This document shows, piece by piece, positions 51,830 to 62,053 of a stretch of DNA of 64,000 nucleotides. The stretch spans positions 230,439 to 294,438 of the forward strand of contig CALELS010000013.1 in NCBI GenBank assembly GCA_937902735.1. The letters run 5' to 3'. This DNA comes from an uncultured Caryophanales bacterium. Lineage in GTDB: Bacteria; Bacillota_I; Bacilli_A; RFN20; CAG-826. Numbering within the stretch: the stretch's first letter is position 1; every line of letters starts with the position of its first letter. The notes under the pieces were generated by a model. It was not told the origin of the DNA, did not search any database, and saw nothing but the letters and a program-made list of their open reading frames with translations. Both the position numbers and the translations under genes were made by a program.

Positions 51830-52288
51830 CTAGTTTCTTTTCTTTTTAAAGAATTCTTTCATCAATTGAGAACACTCATCCTCAAGAATTCCTGATGTTA
51901 TTTCTGGGTGATGGTTAATATTTGGACTATCAAAGAGTTTTAATGATGATTCAATTGCTCCACCTTTTGGATCTTTTGCTCCATAAACTATGCGCTTAAT
52001 CCTAGACCATAAAATTGTTCCTGCACACATTGAACATGGTTCGATTGTTACATATAGTGTGGCGTCAACAAGTCTCCACGATCCGATTTTCTTGCACGCT
52101 TTTCTAATCGCAATAATTTCAGCGTGCATAGTTGGATCACATTTTTTCTCTCTTAAATTATGTCCTTTAGCGACAATTTTATCGTTTATAACGATAACAC
52201 ATCCTACAGGAACCTCATCTAATAAAGCTGCTTTCTTGGCTTCTTTAATAGCTTCTAGCATATATTTTTCATCAATAGTCATTTTCAT
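51830..52288 (-). CDS. tadA: tRNA-specific adenosine deaminase
   Basis: Converts A34 to inosine in tRNA-Arg(ACG). About 152 residues. The zinc site and catalytic Glu are HAEIIAI and EPCSMCAGTI. An in-frame ATG at 52300 would fall inside the SRP RNA stem, so a start at 52288 (or the ATG at 52282) is preferred; none has a good Shine-Dalgarno. The gene follows the SRP RNA on the same strand with no terminator between, as the two are neighbours in Bacillus. Confidence 0.92.
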   Translation of the reverse strand: MKMTIDEKYMLEAIKEAKKAALLDEVPVGCVIVINDKIVAKGHNLREKKCDPTMHAEIIAIRKACKKIGSWRLVDATLYVTIEPCSMCAGTILWSRIKRIVYGAKDPKGGAIESSLKLFDSPNINHHPEITSGILEDECSQLMKEFFKKKRN

Positions 52289-52294
52289 AAAATA

Positions 52295-52374
52295 AACCAT
52301 CGCACAAGCACAATCTCCTTAAGGCTGCTATGTTCCCATCCTGACCTGGTTCGAAGTTGTCCATTGCGATGGCC
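52295..52374 (-). ncRNA. ffs: Signal recognition particle RNA, small bacterial type
   Basis: On the minus strand the conserved core CCAGGTCAGGATGGGAACA, then TAGCAGCC, forms the SRP54-binding apical hairpin. The ends pair over CCATCGCA (52297-52304) and TGCGATGG (52365-52372). At about 80 nt it is the short 4.5S type without an Alu domain, similar to Mollicutes. A TATGAT -10 box (52385-52380) places the 5' end near 52373. The 3' side runs directly into tadA. Confidence 0.93.
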
Positions 52375-52399
52375 CTTTAATCATATCAAAAACATAATT

Positions 52400-52435
52400 A
52401 ATTAAAAAGAAAAGGTGCGATTTTCCCATCACACC
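52400..52435 (-). terminator. serS terminator
   Basis: GGTGTGAT (minus, 52435-52428) pairs with ATCGCACC (52421-52414) around GGGAAA, followed by TTTTCTTTTT on the minus strand. Confidence 0.8.
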
Positions 52436-52446
52436 TCAACTATATT

Positions 52447-53730
52447 TTATTTTTTAATTGGTTCTAATTTTGTTAGCCCACCCATAAATGGTCTTAATAC
52501 TTCTGGAATAATTACGCTTCCATCAGCTTGTTGATATTGTTCAACTAATGCAGGGAAGACACGAGAAGTTGCAAGTCCAGATCCATTTAATGTGGAACAA
52601 TATTTGACTTTACCAGTTTCTTTTTCGCGGTATCTAATCATCCCGCGCCTTGCTTGGTAATCATGTGCAGTTGAAACAGAAGAAACTTCTTTGAATATGC
52701 CCATTGATGGAATCCATACTTCGATATCATAAGTTCTAGCCATCGAAGCAGATATATCCTCTGCAGCAAGCTTGGATAAATGGAATCTTAATCCTAACTT
52801 TTGCATTAATGAGCATGCTTTTTTGACTAATTCTTCGAAAGCATCCTTATCTTGTTCTGCTGTTGTATATTGGAACATTTCAACTTTATTAAATTGATAG
52901 CCACGAATCATACCACGCTCTTCAGTACGATATGTACCAGCTTCTTTACGATAACATGGTGTATAAGCAAAGTATTTTAACGGAAGAGCATCTTCAGGAA
53001 GAATTTCATCTCTATGAAGATTAACAAGAGCGGTTTCAGCAGTTGGTAAAATAAATTTACGTGGACTAATTCCTTCTAAAGCAAATACATCGTCTTTAAA
53101 TTTAGGGAATTGACCAGCAACATAGCCGCTTTCTTCATTAAGAATATGTGGTGGAAGAATAAATTTATAACCATCTTTAAGGTGTTCACTAATAAAGAAG
53201 TTCAATAATGCCCATTCAAGTTGAGCGCCTTTATCAGTGTATACCCAACAACCATGTCCTGACATTTTTGCACCACGGACATAATCAATAAGCCCTAAGG
53301 ATTCACATAATTCAACATGATCTTTTGGTTTGAAGTCAAATTTTCTATCTTCGCCAAATTCTTGAATAACTTTGTTATTCTCTTTTCCACCAGCCAAAAG
53401 GTCATCATCAGGTAGATTTGGTAGTGGAATAAGGAATTCTTTAATGGCTGTTTCAAGTTCGGCAAGCTGTTTTTCTTCCTCCGCACTCTTTGCGGCAATC
53501 TCTTTAACTTTAGCAAAAATCGCCTGCACATCTCCACCGGATTTCTTAACTTCTGGGACAGAGGCGGATAGTTTGTTTCTTTCCGCTTTTGCGTTTTCAA
53601 CTGAAATTAGAAGTTTTTTTCTTTTTTCAACCATCTCTAAAAATGGTTTAAAATCAACAACACATCCTTTTTTAGCTAATTTTTCTTCGATAAGTTTTGG
53701 GTTTTCAACAATTAATTTTTGATCAATCAT
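52447..53730 (-). CDS. serS: Serine--tRNA ligase
   Basis: Charges tRNA-Ser. 427 residues, class II. An N-terminal antiparallel coiled-coil arm (about 30-105) that grips the long variable arm is followed by the catalytic domain: motif 2 FRTEERGMIRGYQFNKVE and motif 3 ending GSGLATSRVFPALVEQY. Starts with a 4-bp overlap (ATGA) with the glycosyltransferase gene and ends at a terminator. AAAGGAAA precedes the ATG. Confidence 0.96.
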   Translation of the reverse strand: MIDQKLIVENPKLIEEKLAKKGCVVDFKPFLEMVEKRKKLLISVENAKAERNKLSASVPEVKKSGGDVQAIFAKVKEIAAKSAEEEKQLAELETAIKEFLIPLPNLPDDDLLAGGKENNKVIQEFGEDRKFDFKPKDHVELCESLGLIDYVRGAKMSGHGCWVYTDKGAQLEWALLNFFISEHLKDGYKFILPPHILNEESGYVAGQFPKFKDDVFALEGISPRKFILPTAETALVNLHRDEILPEDALPLKYFAYTPCYRKEAGTYRTEERGMIRGYQFNKVEMFQYTTAEQDKDAFEELVKKACSLMQKLGLRFHLSKLAAEDISASMARTYDIEVWIPSMGIFKEVSSVSTAHDYQARRGMIRYREKETGKVKYCSTLNGSGLATSRVFPALVEQYQQADGSVIIPEVLRPFMGGLTKLEPIKK

Positions 53731-54728
53731 TTTCCTTTGACCTCCATTAATACTGCTTCATATTCTTTTCTTAATGATTTTCCTAAATTAGAAAGAGAAT
53801 TGCTCCTTGCAAATTTAAGAGCTTCTTTAACATTAGATTGAAGTTTGTTTTCTAATAATTCGTTAATGGTTTTTGCAATATCATCAACGTCATCGCACGC
53901 GTACGCGCGTATTTCTTTTAATATTTCTTCGTTATAACCTAAAGGTTTAAGAGCAATAACTTGAGTTTTGCTAGCAGCAGCATCTAATAACGTAATTGGT
54001 GAATGTTTTGAATTATCAAGCATCAAATATATTTTTGCATGTTTCATCATCGAACGATAAATCTCATCATTAGTGATTGCAGATAATTTCACATTATCAG
54101 GTAGCTTCTTAGATATGCGGTAAGCTTTATATGCTCCAAGTTCAGGTCCAAAATAGAAGAATTTATATTTCGGGCATCTTTTAGCAATTTCAACAAATTT
54201 CTTAACAATTTCTCTATCTTCGTAAGAACCAACCGAAACAACAATATTTGTATCTCTTTCAAGTTGATAATATTGGAAGAAGATTTCATCTTCGCTAGCT
54301 TTAGTAAGTTCAAAACGAGCAAGATTAACACCAGGTGTAACTATTGAAATTGGCTTTTCAACGCCTGCTCTTAGAAGAATGTTTTTACTAGTCTCATCTC
54401 CAACAAAAATTCGATCAACCTTATTTAATACTCTAAGAGCTTTTGGAGAAATGGTGTTAACTCCATTTTTAATTTCCATAATTCTTGCCATTTCATCGTT
54501 TTCACAACTTAAAGCAGAGAATACAACAGGAACACCATTCTCCTTTAAATCAGCTATTTTTATTTCATCTTTAATAGATATAAAGTGAACTAAATCATAT
54601 GTGTCTAAAAAGTTCTTAGAATAAGGAATATTTTCTAATTCGAGGGCACCTTTGATGTTTTTTCTTAATCTAGTGCCCTCAAAATTATCATTCTTTCTTC
54701 GAGGTTCAAAATAGACACAAACCTTCAT
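53727..54728 (-). CDS. Glycosyltransferase, GT4-like
   Basis: 333 residues in a two-Rossmann layout: VVSVGSYEDREIVKKFVEIAKR (start of the nucleotide-sugar domain) and the later SPITLLDAAASKTQVIALKPLGYNEEI. This pattern fits GT-B glycosyltransferases of family 4, such as those making glycolipids in Bacilli and Mollicutes; the acceptor is unknown. No transmembrane helix. Lies between gyrA (3 nt) and serS (4-bp overlap) on the same strand. Confidence 0.78.
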   Translation of the reverse strand: MKVCVYFEPRRKNDNFEGTRLRKNIKGALELENIPYSKNFLDTYDLVHFISIKDEIKIADLKENGVPVVFSALSCENDEMARIMEIKNGVNTISPKALRVLNKVDRIFVGDETSKNILLRAGVEKPISIVTPGVNLARFELTKASEDEIFFQYYQLERDTNIVVSVGSYEDREIVKKFVEIAKRCPKYKFFYFGPELGAYKAYRISKKLPDNVKLSAITNDEIYRSMMKHAKIYLMLDNSKHSPITLLDAAASKTQVIALKPLGYNEEILKEIRAYACDDVDDIAKTINELLENKLQSNVKEALKFARSNSLSNLGKSLRKEYEAVLMEVKGK

Positions 54729-54731
54729 ATA

Positions 54732-57341
54732 TTATTCGTTTTCTTCTTTCATATCAGGCTCGATAGCAGGGGCTTCTTCAACTAGTCTTTCTTCAACTGG
54801 AGTTTCCATAGCTTCTTCGCCTTCAACTTCTTCTTCGTGAGGAACAACGGTTAATGATGCAACTTTTTGTTTTTCATCATCGAGTCTAATTACACGAACA
54901 CCTTGAGTGTTTCTTCCTGCAACTTTGACTTGATCAAGTGGAATACGAATGATTGTTCCACCAGTGGTAACCATCATTAAGTCTTCATCACCACGAACAG
55001 CTCTTAAAGCAACAAGTCTACCAACTTTTGGTGTACAGTTAAGAGTTGTAACACCTTTGGTGCCTCTATGTTTTGCTTTATAAGTGTCTTCGTTAGCGTA
55101 GGTCATCTTACCATAACCATTTTTGGAAATAGCAAGGATATATTGACCTTCATCACTTGTGGCAACACCAACGATTGGTGAACCATCTGTATCCATACCA
55201 ATAACACCAGAAGCAGTTCTTCCAAGAGGTCTAACTTCAGGACCAACTTTGAAGGTTGCAACTTTACCTTTAGCGCTGGCAAGTGAAACAATGGTTTCAT
55301 CATTGATGTGTTTAACATCGAATAATTGATCACCGTCTCTAAGAGAAATAGCAATCTTACCATTACGACGGATGGATTCAAATTCAGATAATTTCGTTCT
55401 CTTAACTAAACCATTACGAGTAATGAATAAGAGACAATTTTCTGGATTATATTCATCAAGAGAAATGATGGACATAATTTTTTCGCCTTTTTCGAGGTTA
55501 AGGAGATTTTGAATTGGAAGTCCTTTTGAAATACGACTACCTTCTGGAATCATATAACCTCTTAAACGATAAACTCTACCTAAAGACGAGAAGAATAAGA
55601 CGTCTGTATGTGTTTTGGTATAAACCATTAAAGCAACGTTATCTTCTTCGTTTGTAGCCATGCCTTTAACACCACGACCACCTCTATTTTGAGTTCTAAA
55701 TGTATCACTTGTCATACGTTTAACATAGTTATTTGTAGTTAAAGTGATAACAATATCTTTTTCTGGGATGAGGGCTTCGTCTTCAATTGTAGCGGCTTGA
55801 TCGCTAATTTCGGTGCGACGTTCATCACCGAATTTCTCTTTAATTTCTTGAAGTTCTTTTACAACAACTTCGATGACGTTTTCACGTGAAGATAAGATGT
55901 GATGATATTCAGCAATGTGGGCTTCAAGTTCTTTTCTTTCTTCAAGAAGTTTGTTAACTTCCATACCAGAAAGTCTACGTAGAGTCATTGCTAAGATAGC
56001 TTGGGTTTGAGGTTCGTCAAATCCAAATTTCTCAGTTAATTGTCTTGCGGCATCTTCGGCAGTATCACTATGACGGATGGTATGAATAACATCATCCATA
56101 ATATCAACCGCTTTGATTAAGCCAACAACAATATGATCACGAGCTTCATCTTTAGCAAGTAAGAATTTTGTCCTTCTTTCAACTACACTAACTTGGAAGT
56201 TGAGATATTCTCTTAAAATTTCGGTAATTGGAAGAATTTTTGGTGCGCCATCAACAAGGCAAAGCATAATAATACCCATTGATGTTTGAAGTTGAGTCAA
56301 CTTATAAAGTTGATTTAAGATAACTTCTGGAATCGAATCGTGTCTTACATCGATAACAATTCTAACAGCACCTTTTGATGATTCATCGCGAATATCGGTG
56401 ATACCTTCAATAACTTTATCTCTAACTAAGTGACCAATGTTTTCAATCATGGTCGCTTTGTTAACTTGATATGGGATTTCGGTGATAATAATTTGTTTTT
56501 TACCACTTCTTTCGTTTTCTTTTACTTCAGCTTTGGAACGAATAACAACACTGCCAGTACCAGTTTCATAAGCGTCCTTAATTCCGCTTCTTCCTAAGAT
56601 AATTGCACCAGTTGGGAAATCAGGACCAAAAAGGTAATTTGACATGATTTCTAGTGGAGTAATTTCAGGATTATGGGCCAAAGCAACAACAGCATCAATG
56701 ACTTCGCCCAAGTTATGAGTTGGAATATATGTTGCCATACCAACAGCAATACCATTTGAACCATTAACTAGTAAGTTAGGGAATCTAGATGGAAGGACAC
56801 TTGGTTCTTGTTCAGTACCATCATAGTTATCGACAAAGTCAACAGTATCACAGTTGATATCTCTAACCATTTCAACTGCAAGTTTAGTCATTCTTGCTTC
56901 GGTGTAACGCATAGCAGCTGGTTCATCACCATCAACGCTACCGAAGTTACCATGACCATCAACAAGGGTGTATCTCATCGAGAATGGCTGAGCCAAACGG
57001 ACTAATGTTGAATAAATTGCAGCATCGCCATGTGGGTGATATTTACCCATAACGTCACCAACGATACGGGCACATTTCTTGTATGGGGAGTTTGGAAGCA
57101 TACCTGATGCGTGCATACCAAAGATGACACGTCTATGAACTGGTTTACAACCATCACGGACATCAGGAATGGCACGAGAGACGATGACTGACATTGCGTA
57201 GTCAAGGAAGGATGCTCTTACTTCATTAGCAAGGTCAGTATCACGGAGACCTGGGACAATGCCTTCTTCGATTTGTTCGAGTTCTTGTTCGTTAACTTCC
57301 TCTTCGGTGTTAACTTCGTCTTTTTTGATTTCTTCTGACAT
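54732..57341 (-). CDS. gyrA: DNA gyrase subunit A
   Basis: Breakage-reunion subunit of gyrase. 869 residues. Catalytic Tyr146 is in RYTEAR, and the GyrA box QNRGGRGVKG marks the DNA-wrapping C-terminal domain; the tail is long and acidic. In the quinolone-determining region HPHGDAAIYS, the positions equivalent to Escherichia coli Ser83 and Asp87 are Ala107 and Ser111. AAAGGAG precedes the ATG. 18 bp after gyrB. Confidence 0.97.
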   Translation of the reverse strand: MSEEIKKDEVNTEEEVNEQELEQIEEGIVPGLRDTDLANEVRASFLDYAMSVIVSRAIPDVRDGCKPVHRRVIFGMHASGMLPNSPYKKCARIVGDVMGKYHPHGDAAIYSTLVRLAQPFSMRYTLVDGHGNFGSVDGDEPAAMRYTEARMTKLAVEMVRDINCDTVDFVDNYDGTEQEPSVLPSRFPNLLVNGSNGIAVGMATYIPTHNLGEVIDAVVALAHNPEITPLEIMSNYLFGPDFPTGAIILGRSGIKDAYETGTGSVVIRSKAEVKENERSGKKQIIITEIPYQVNKATMIENIGHLVRDKVIEGITDIRDESSKGAVRIVIDVRHDSIPEVILNQLYKLTQLQTSMGIIMLCLVDGAPKILPITEILREYLNFQVSVVERRTKFLLAKDEARDHIVVGLIKAVDIMDDVIHTIRHSDTAEDAARQLTEKFGFDEPQTQAILAMTLRRLSGMEVNKLLEERKELEAHIAEYHHILSSRENVIEVVVKELQEIKEKFGDERRTEISDQAATIEDEALIPEKDIVITLTTNNYVKRMTSDTFRTQNRGGRGVKGMATNEEDNVALMVYTKTHTDVLFFSSLGRVYRLRGYMIPEGSRISKGLPIQNLLNLEKGEKIMSIISLDEYNPENCLLFITRNGLVKRTKLSEFESIRRNGKIAISLRDGDQLFDVKHINDETIVSLASAKGKVATFKVGPEVRPLGRTASGVIGMDTDGSPIVGVATSDEGQYILAISKNGYGKMTYANEDTYKAKHRGTKGVTTLNCTPKVGRLVALRAVRGDEDLMMVTTGGTIIRIPLDQVKVAGRNTQGVRVIRLDDEKQKVASLTVVPHEEEVEGEEAMETPVEERLVEEAPAIEPDMKEENE

Positions 57342-57359
57342 AGTTAGTATCTCCTTTCA

Positions 57360-59360
57360 TTAAATATCGAGGTTCTTAACAAACTTAGCATTCTTATGGA
57401 TGAATTCTTTTCTTGGAAGAACTTCGTCACCCATTAAGTCTGTGAAGATTTGTTCAGCCTCAATAGCATCACTTAAAGTAACGCGAAGCATTTTACGAGA
57501 TTTAGGATCCATGGTTGTTTCCCAAAGTTGTTCAGCATCCATTTCACCAAGACCTTTATAACGTTGGAATGGATATCCAGGTTTAAGGTTGAGTTGCTTT
57601 TTGAGAACTTCTAATTGTTCGTCGTTATATGCATAGTATTGTTTACCATGGTATTCAATCTTATATAGTGGAGGTTGTGCGATATAAACATACCCTTCAG
57701 TAATAAGAGCACGCATGTAGCGATAGAAGAATGTTAATAAGAGGATACGGATGTGACTACCATCAACATCAGCATCGGTCATGATAACAATCTTATGATA
57801 TCTAATCTTTTCAACATTGAATTCAGGATCAACGCCACCACCAATAGCAACAATCATGTTACCAATTTCGGCATTTTCAAACGCCTTTTCGTGAGTAGCC
57901 TTTTCAACGTTAAGGATTTTACCTCTCAAAGGTAAGATTGCTTGGGTAACACGGTCACGACCGTTTTTAGCACTACCACCAGCGGAGTTACCTTCGACGA
58001 TGTATAATTCGCATTTTTCTGGTTCTTTGCTCGAGCAATCGGCGAGTTTACCTGGAAGAGTGGTAACTTCAAGACCTGATTTACGTCTAACATTTTCACG
58101 AGCCATACGAGCCGCTAAACGAGCTTCAGCAGCACGACAAATCTTAGTCAAGATAGTGTCAGCAAGTTTTGGGTTTTCAAGGAGGAATCTCTTAAGTGAT
58201 TCGCCGACAACTTGAGATACAATCTTTCTAACTTCGCTATTTCCGAGTTTTGTTTTGGTTTGACCTTCATATTGTGGGTTTGGATGCTTGATTGAAACAA
58301 TTGCCACTAAACCTTCCAAAATATCGTCAGTAGTTAAGTTTTCTTGTCCTTCTTTAATATATTTCTTTTCACGAGCGTAATCGTTGATTACACGTTGCAT
58401 GGCCATTCTGAAACCTTCAACATGTGTACCACCTTCGTGAGTGTGGATGTTGTTACAGAATGATGCAACAAAAGCGTTATATGTTTCGTTATATTGCATA
58501 GCGACTTCGCAATAGATGTGACCGCTCTTATCGTTGGCGAGTTGAACGCTGCCACGACCTTCGCAATATATAACTTCGTCCATAATAGGCGTTTTACCAG
58601 CGTTTAATGCTTGGACGTATTCAACAATACCACCCTTATAACAGAACTCGTCTCTAACCGGTGTTTCTTCACGATTATCAATAACTTCGATTGTGATGCC
58701 GCGGTTGAGATAAGCCATTTGTTTTAAGTGATCGCGGATAACCTCATAAGAATAAACAGTAGTTTCGGTAAAGATAGTTCCATCGGCTTTAAATGTAACT
58801 TCGGTACCTCTTTCTGTTGTGTCACCAATTCTTTCTAAGTGACCAAGTGGTTTTCCGCCACGTCCAAACTTGATGTGATATTTTCCACCATCTTTATGGA
58901 CAGTAACTTCTAGCCATTCACTAAGAGCGTTAACAACTGATGCACCAACACCGTGAAGACCGCCAGAAACTTTATAACCACCGGTTTCACCGAATTTACC
59001 ACCAGCGTGAAGAATGGTGAATACTGTTTCAACACCTGAAAGTCCGGATTTTGAAACAATATCAACAGGAATACCACGACCGTTATCGCGAACAGTAATA
59101 GTTTCTCCTTTATTAATTGTGACAGTAATTTTGTCACAGAATCCCGCTAAGGCTTCGTCGATTGAGTTATCGACAATTTCCCAGACGAGATGGTGAAGGC
59201 CTGCTGGACCTGTTGTACCAATGTACATACCAGGACGTTTGCGGACAGCTTCTAGACCTTCGAGAACTTGAATATCTGTAGCAGTGTAATTTTCGCTTGC
59301 TCTGTCTTCAAGCTCTTCCTGACTGTTTAATTCAGTCTGGATTACTTCTTTTTCTTCCAT
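57360..59360 (-). CDS. gyrB: DNA gyrase subunit B
   Basis: ATPase subunit of gyrase. About 666 residues. GHKL ATPase motifs ([37 protein letters not shown]) are followed by the Toprim domain ([25 protein letters not shown]). The residue equivalent to Escherichia coli Asp426 is Asn (EGNSAGG). GGAGG lies 8 nt before the ATG at 59360, which overlaps the recF stop (TGATG). An in-frame TTG just upstream is not needed. Confidence 0.97.
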   Translation of the reverse strand: MEEKEVIQTELNSQEELEDRASENYTATDIQVLEGLEAVRKRPGMYIGTTGPAGLHHLVWEIVDNSIDEALAGFCDKITVTINKGETITVRDNGRGIPVDIVSKSGLSGVETVFTILHAGGKFGETGGYKVSGGLHGVGASVVNALSEWLEVTVHKDGGKYHIKFGRGGKPLGHLERIGDTTERGTEVTFKADGTIFTETTVYSYEVIRDHLKQMAYLNRGITIEVIDNREETPVRDEFCYKGGIVEYVQALNAGKTPIMDEVIYCEGRGSVQLANDKSGHIYCEVAMQYNETYNAFVASFCNNIHTHEGGTHVEGFRMAMQRVINDYAREKKYIKEGQENLTTDDILEGLVAIVSIKHPNPQYEGQTKTKLGNSEVRKIVSQVVGESLKRFLLENPKLADTILTKICRAAEARLAARMARENVRRKSGLEVTTLPGKLADCSSKEPEKCELYIVEGNSAGGSAKNGRDRVTQAILPLRGKILNVEKATHEKAFENAEIGNMIVAIGGGVDPEFNVEKIRYHKIVIMTDADVDGSHIRILLLTFFYRYMRALITEGYVYIAQPPLYKIEYHGKQYYAYNDEQLEVLKKQLNLKPGYPFQRYKGLGEMDAEQLWETTMDPKSRKMLRVTLSDAIEAEQIFTDLMGDEVLPRKEFIHKNAKFVKNLDI

Positions 59361-60439
59361 CAAGAATTCCTCCTAATATTTATTTTTTGATTTTTTGTAA
59401 CTTCATATACTGAAGCATTTTTAACGTTTGTACTTGTTGAGGTTATGAATACCTGTTCTAATTTATCGACGAACTCAATTAATTTTGTCTTGTGATTTGC
59501 ATCAAGTTCGCTCATTACATCATCTAATACGATAATCGGTCTTTTTGCTCTATCTTCTATTAAGAAGTATGGCGCAATCTTTAAGGCTATTACTGCTAAG
59601 CGGTTTTCGCCTTGAGATCCAAATGATGCGATATCGTTACCATTTAAGAACATTTGATAATCTTCACGATGTATACCAACATTGGTTACTTTGTGTTTGA
59701 TATCATTCTCAAGTGAATCTTGATATTTCTTTTTTGCGTTTTTCACAAAGTTTTCATCAGGAATCACGAATGGTTGATATCTTATGAAGGCCTCTTCTTT
59801 TTGTCCCTTTATTTGGGCGATTATTTTGGAAACGATATTATTTAGGTCCTCAATGTATTTGGCGCGATAAGTGGCGATTTCTTTTGAAATATCGATAATC
59901 TGATCGGTCAAGACATCAAGCACATTCATATCTATAGTTTCTAACTTGAGTGTTTTGTTTCTCTCCTTTAGAAGCGCTTCATATTTCATCAAGTGGTTTA
60001 GATAGATGGTTGACTTCTTTGATAAATTGACGTCTAAGTAATTCCTCCTTACAAGTGGTGAATCATTGAACATCAGCGAATCTTTTGGTTCGAACACCAC
60101 GACATTCACCAATTCAGATAATTCAGACAATCTTTTAATCTGTTTTCCATTGCAGGTGATCTTCTTGCTGTTTGGAGTTAAGATTGCCAAGATGTCTTTT
60201 TCTATCTCGTTTTCAATGACTTTTGCTTCAATTGTGCCGAACTGACAATTTTCTCTAATTAAGTCATTGGTTTCGCGTGTGCGGAACGAGCGCGCGAGAG
60301 ATAAGAATTGGATCGCTTCTACAATGTTTGTTTTACCAACTCCATTATCTCCAACAATGATGTTGAGTTTTGGAGAAAAAGTTAAACTAAGGTTTGTGTA
60401 GTTACGATAGTTTCTAAGAACAATTTTCTTAATAATCAT
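59360..60439 (-). CDS. recF: Recombination mediator/replication repair protein RecF
   Basis: An SMC-like ATPase that acts with RecO and RecR at gaps. 359 residues. Walker A GDNGVGKT is at 30-37, the signature region reads [15 protein letters not shown], and Walker B is [13 protein letters not shown]. Starts with a 4-bp overlap with the S4-domain gene and ends overlapping gyrB by one base, so yaaA-recF-gyrB is one translationally linked block. Confidence 0.96.
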   Translation of the reverse strand: MIIKKIVLRNYRNYTNLSLTFSPKLNIIVGDNGVGKTNIVEAIQFLSLARSFRTRETNDLIRENCQFGTIEAKVIENEIEKDILAILTPNSKKITCNGKQIKRLSELSELVNVVVFEPKDSLMFNDSPLVRRNYLDVNLSKKSTIYLNHLMKYEALLKERNKTLKLETIDMNVLDVLTDQIIDISKEIATYRAKYIEDLNNIVSKIIAQIKGQKEEAFIRYQPFVIPDENFVKNAKKKYQDSLENDIKHKVTNVGIHREDYQMFLNGNDIASFGSQGENRLAVIALKIAPYFLIEDRAKRPIIVLDDVMSELDANHKTKLIEFVDKLEQVFITSTSTNVKNASVYEVTKNQKINIRRNS

Positions 60440-60660
60440 TTTCGGATTATTTCAAACTCTTTTTTATCAGCCTCAACTTTATCGCCCTCATAAAGTTTTC
60501 TTCCTCGTCTACAATCGACTAGAGAATTAATGATTACTTCATTGTTTTGAAGAAAAGCCTTAGCTTCTCCACCTGTTGAAATAACATCTGCCAACTTTAA
60601 AAATTGACCCAAAGTTATGTAGTCTGTCGAAATAGCGATTTTTTGAGATTTTTTATTCAT
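60436..60660 (-). CDS. yaaA: S4-domain RNA-binding protein YaaA
   Basis: 74 residues, an S4-like fold (ITLGQFLKLADVISTGGEAKAFLQNNEVIINSLVDCRRGRKLYEGDKVE). This small protein sits between dnaN and recF in most Bacilli; its function is unproven, although RNA binding is expected from the domain. No clear Shine-Dalgarno. Confidence 0.93.
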   Translation of the reverse strand: MNKKSQKIAISTDYITLGQFLKLADVISTGGEAKAFLQNNEVIINSLVDCRRGRKLYEGDKVEADKKEFEIIRK

Positions 60661-60770
60661 AAAAAAGCTGCTTTCTTAGTTAACGGAACGATTATAACAT
60701 ATATAAATAAAAAAGGGAATATAAAATTCCCTTAAATTAACATATGTGATTTTTAGCTATTTTTCGTAAA

Positions 60771-61889
60771 TTAAGCACGTAATGGAGTGACCAACATATC
60801 AAGGCCATCATCTTTGGCGTTACGAACCACAAATGGCTTCATTTCGCCTATAAACGAGATGGTCACATCCTCCGATTTTATAGCGCGAATTGCATCCGCA
60901 ACAAAACTTGCTCTGAATGAGATATCAAATCTTTCACCTTCGAAGCGGAACATGCTTAATTTTTCACGAGCAGTACCAACAGAAGACGAACGCGAGAACA
61001 TCTCAACACCTTCATCAGACATACTTAATTTTACAACTCCATCATGTTCTTGAGAAAGGAGAGAAACACGTTCCATGGCACTTAAAAATTCACGTGCATT
61101 TACTTCAAGATAGTAGTTGAAAGTCCTTGGAACAATGCCTTTGATATTTGGATAATCGCCATTCACTAAACGAGTAGAAATTGTAGTGTTATCAAAAGTA
61201 AATAAGGCTTTTTTATCGCTTATAGCAATACTAACATTTTTTGTGCCTTCAAAAGATTTAACAATATCACTAAGTTTTTTAGCGGGAATATTAGCAACAA
61301 ATCTTAGATCTGGATCAACCTCAATTTGTTTTCTAGCGAGTCGTGCAGTGTCTGTCGCAGCAGCTGTAAGAATACCATCTTGAGCATTCAAATTCACAGT
61401 AGTGAGGATTGGTCTATTTTCTTTACTAGAGGCCGCAAAAGCGGTTTGATCAACAAGGGTGGTAAATAGTTCAGAGGAGAGCTCAAACACGGCGCCAACA
61501 GGGCTTAAATCGATTTCTGGATAGTTTTCAGCGTCAATACAATTGAGGGTAAAGTTTGATTTTCCATCATCAACCCTAAGCATTGATCCATCAATAAGTT
61601 CAACAGTAATCTCATTTCCTTCCAAGTGACGAATGATTTCTAAGAAAATTTTGTTACCAATCAAAACTTGACCATGTTGATAATTCCTAATTATTTCTTT
61701 TTCTTCAATCATGTAAGGTACAACAGTATGAATAGTCATATCGTTGTCGCTTCCTGTTAATTCTAGACCTTTATGGGAAAGTTCTATTTTAACATTGGCA
61801 AGGATAGGTAATGCTGTCTTTTGAGGAATAGCTTTACTTACCATCGTTAGACCTTTTACGAATTGTTCTTTATCTATTGTGAATCTCAT
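60771..61889 (-). CDS. dnaN: DNA polymerase III beta sliding clamp
   Basis: Ring-shaped processivity clamp. 372 residues with three repeated clamp domains. MRFTIDKEQFVKGLTMVSKAI at the start, SKENRPILTTVN in the middle and the C-terminal FVVRNAKDDGLDMLVTPLRA-type end (partner-binding groove) are typical. GGAGG precedes the ATG. Separated from dnaA by about 160 bp that holds a perfect DnaA box; 110 bp before yaaA. Confidence 0.97.
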   Translation of the reverse strand: MRFTIDKEQFVKGLTMVSKAIPQKTALPILANVKIELSHKGLELTGSDNDMTIHTVVPYMIEEKEIIRNYQHGQVLIGNKIFLEIIRHLEGNEITVELIDGSMLRVDDGKSNFTLNCIDAENYPEIDLSPVGAVFELSSELFTTLVDQTAFAASSKENRPILTTVNLNAQDGILTAAATDTARLARKQIEVDPDLRFVANIPAKKLSDIVKSFEGTKNVSIAISDKKALFTFDNTTISTRLVNGDYPNIKGIVPRTFNYYLEVNAREFLSAMERVSLLSQEHDGVVKLSMSDEGVEMFSRSSSVGTAREKLSMFRFEGERFDISFRASFVADAIRAIKSEDVTISFIGEMKPFVVRNAKDDGLDMLVTPLRA

Positions 61890-61971
61890 TGTTTGACCTC
61901 CAATAATATATAAATATATTTAATTAATTTAACTATTAATAATAAGATTAAAATCTAAATGATCGTGGATT

Positions 61972-61980
61972 TGTGGATAA
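61972..61980 (-). promoter_or_regulatory. DnaA box between dnaA and dnaN
   Basis: TGTGGATAA on the plus strand, i.e. TTATCCACA on the minus strand, a perfect consensus. It may regulate dnaN or belong to a second origin cluster. Confidence 0.75.
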
Positions 61981-62053
61981 CTCCTGAATTTAAGCAATAA
62001 ATATTTTATCATAACCTCGCATTTTCTTAAATAATTTATTTAATAAATAAACT

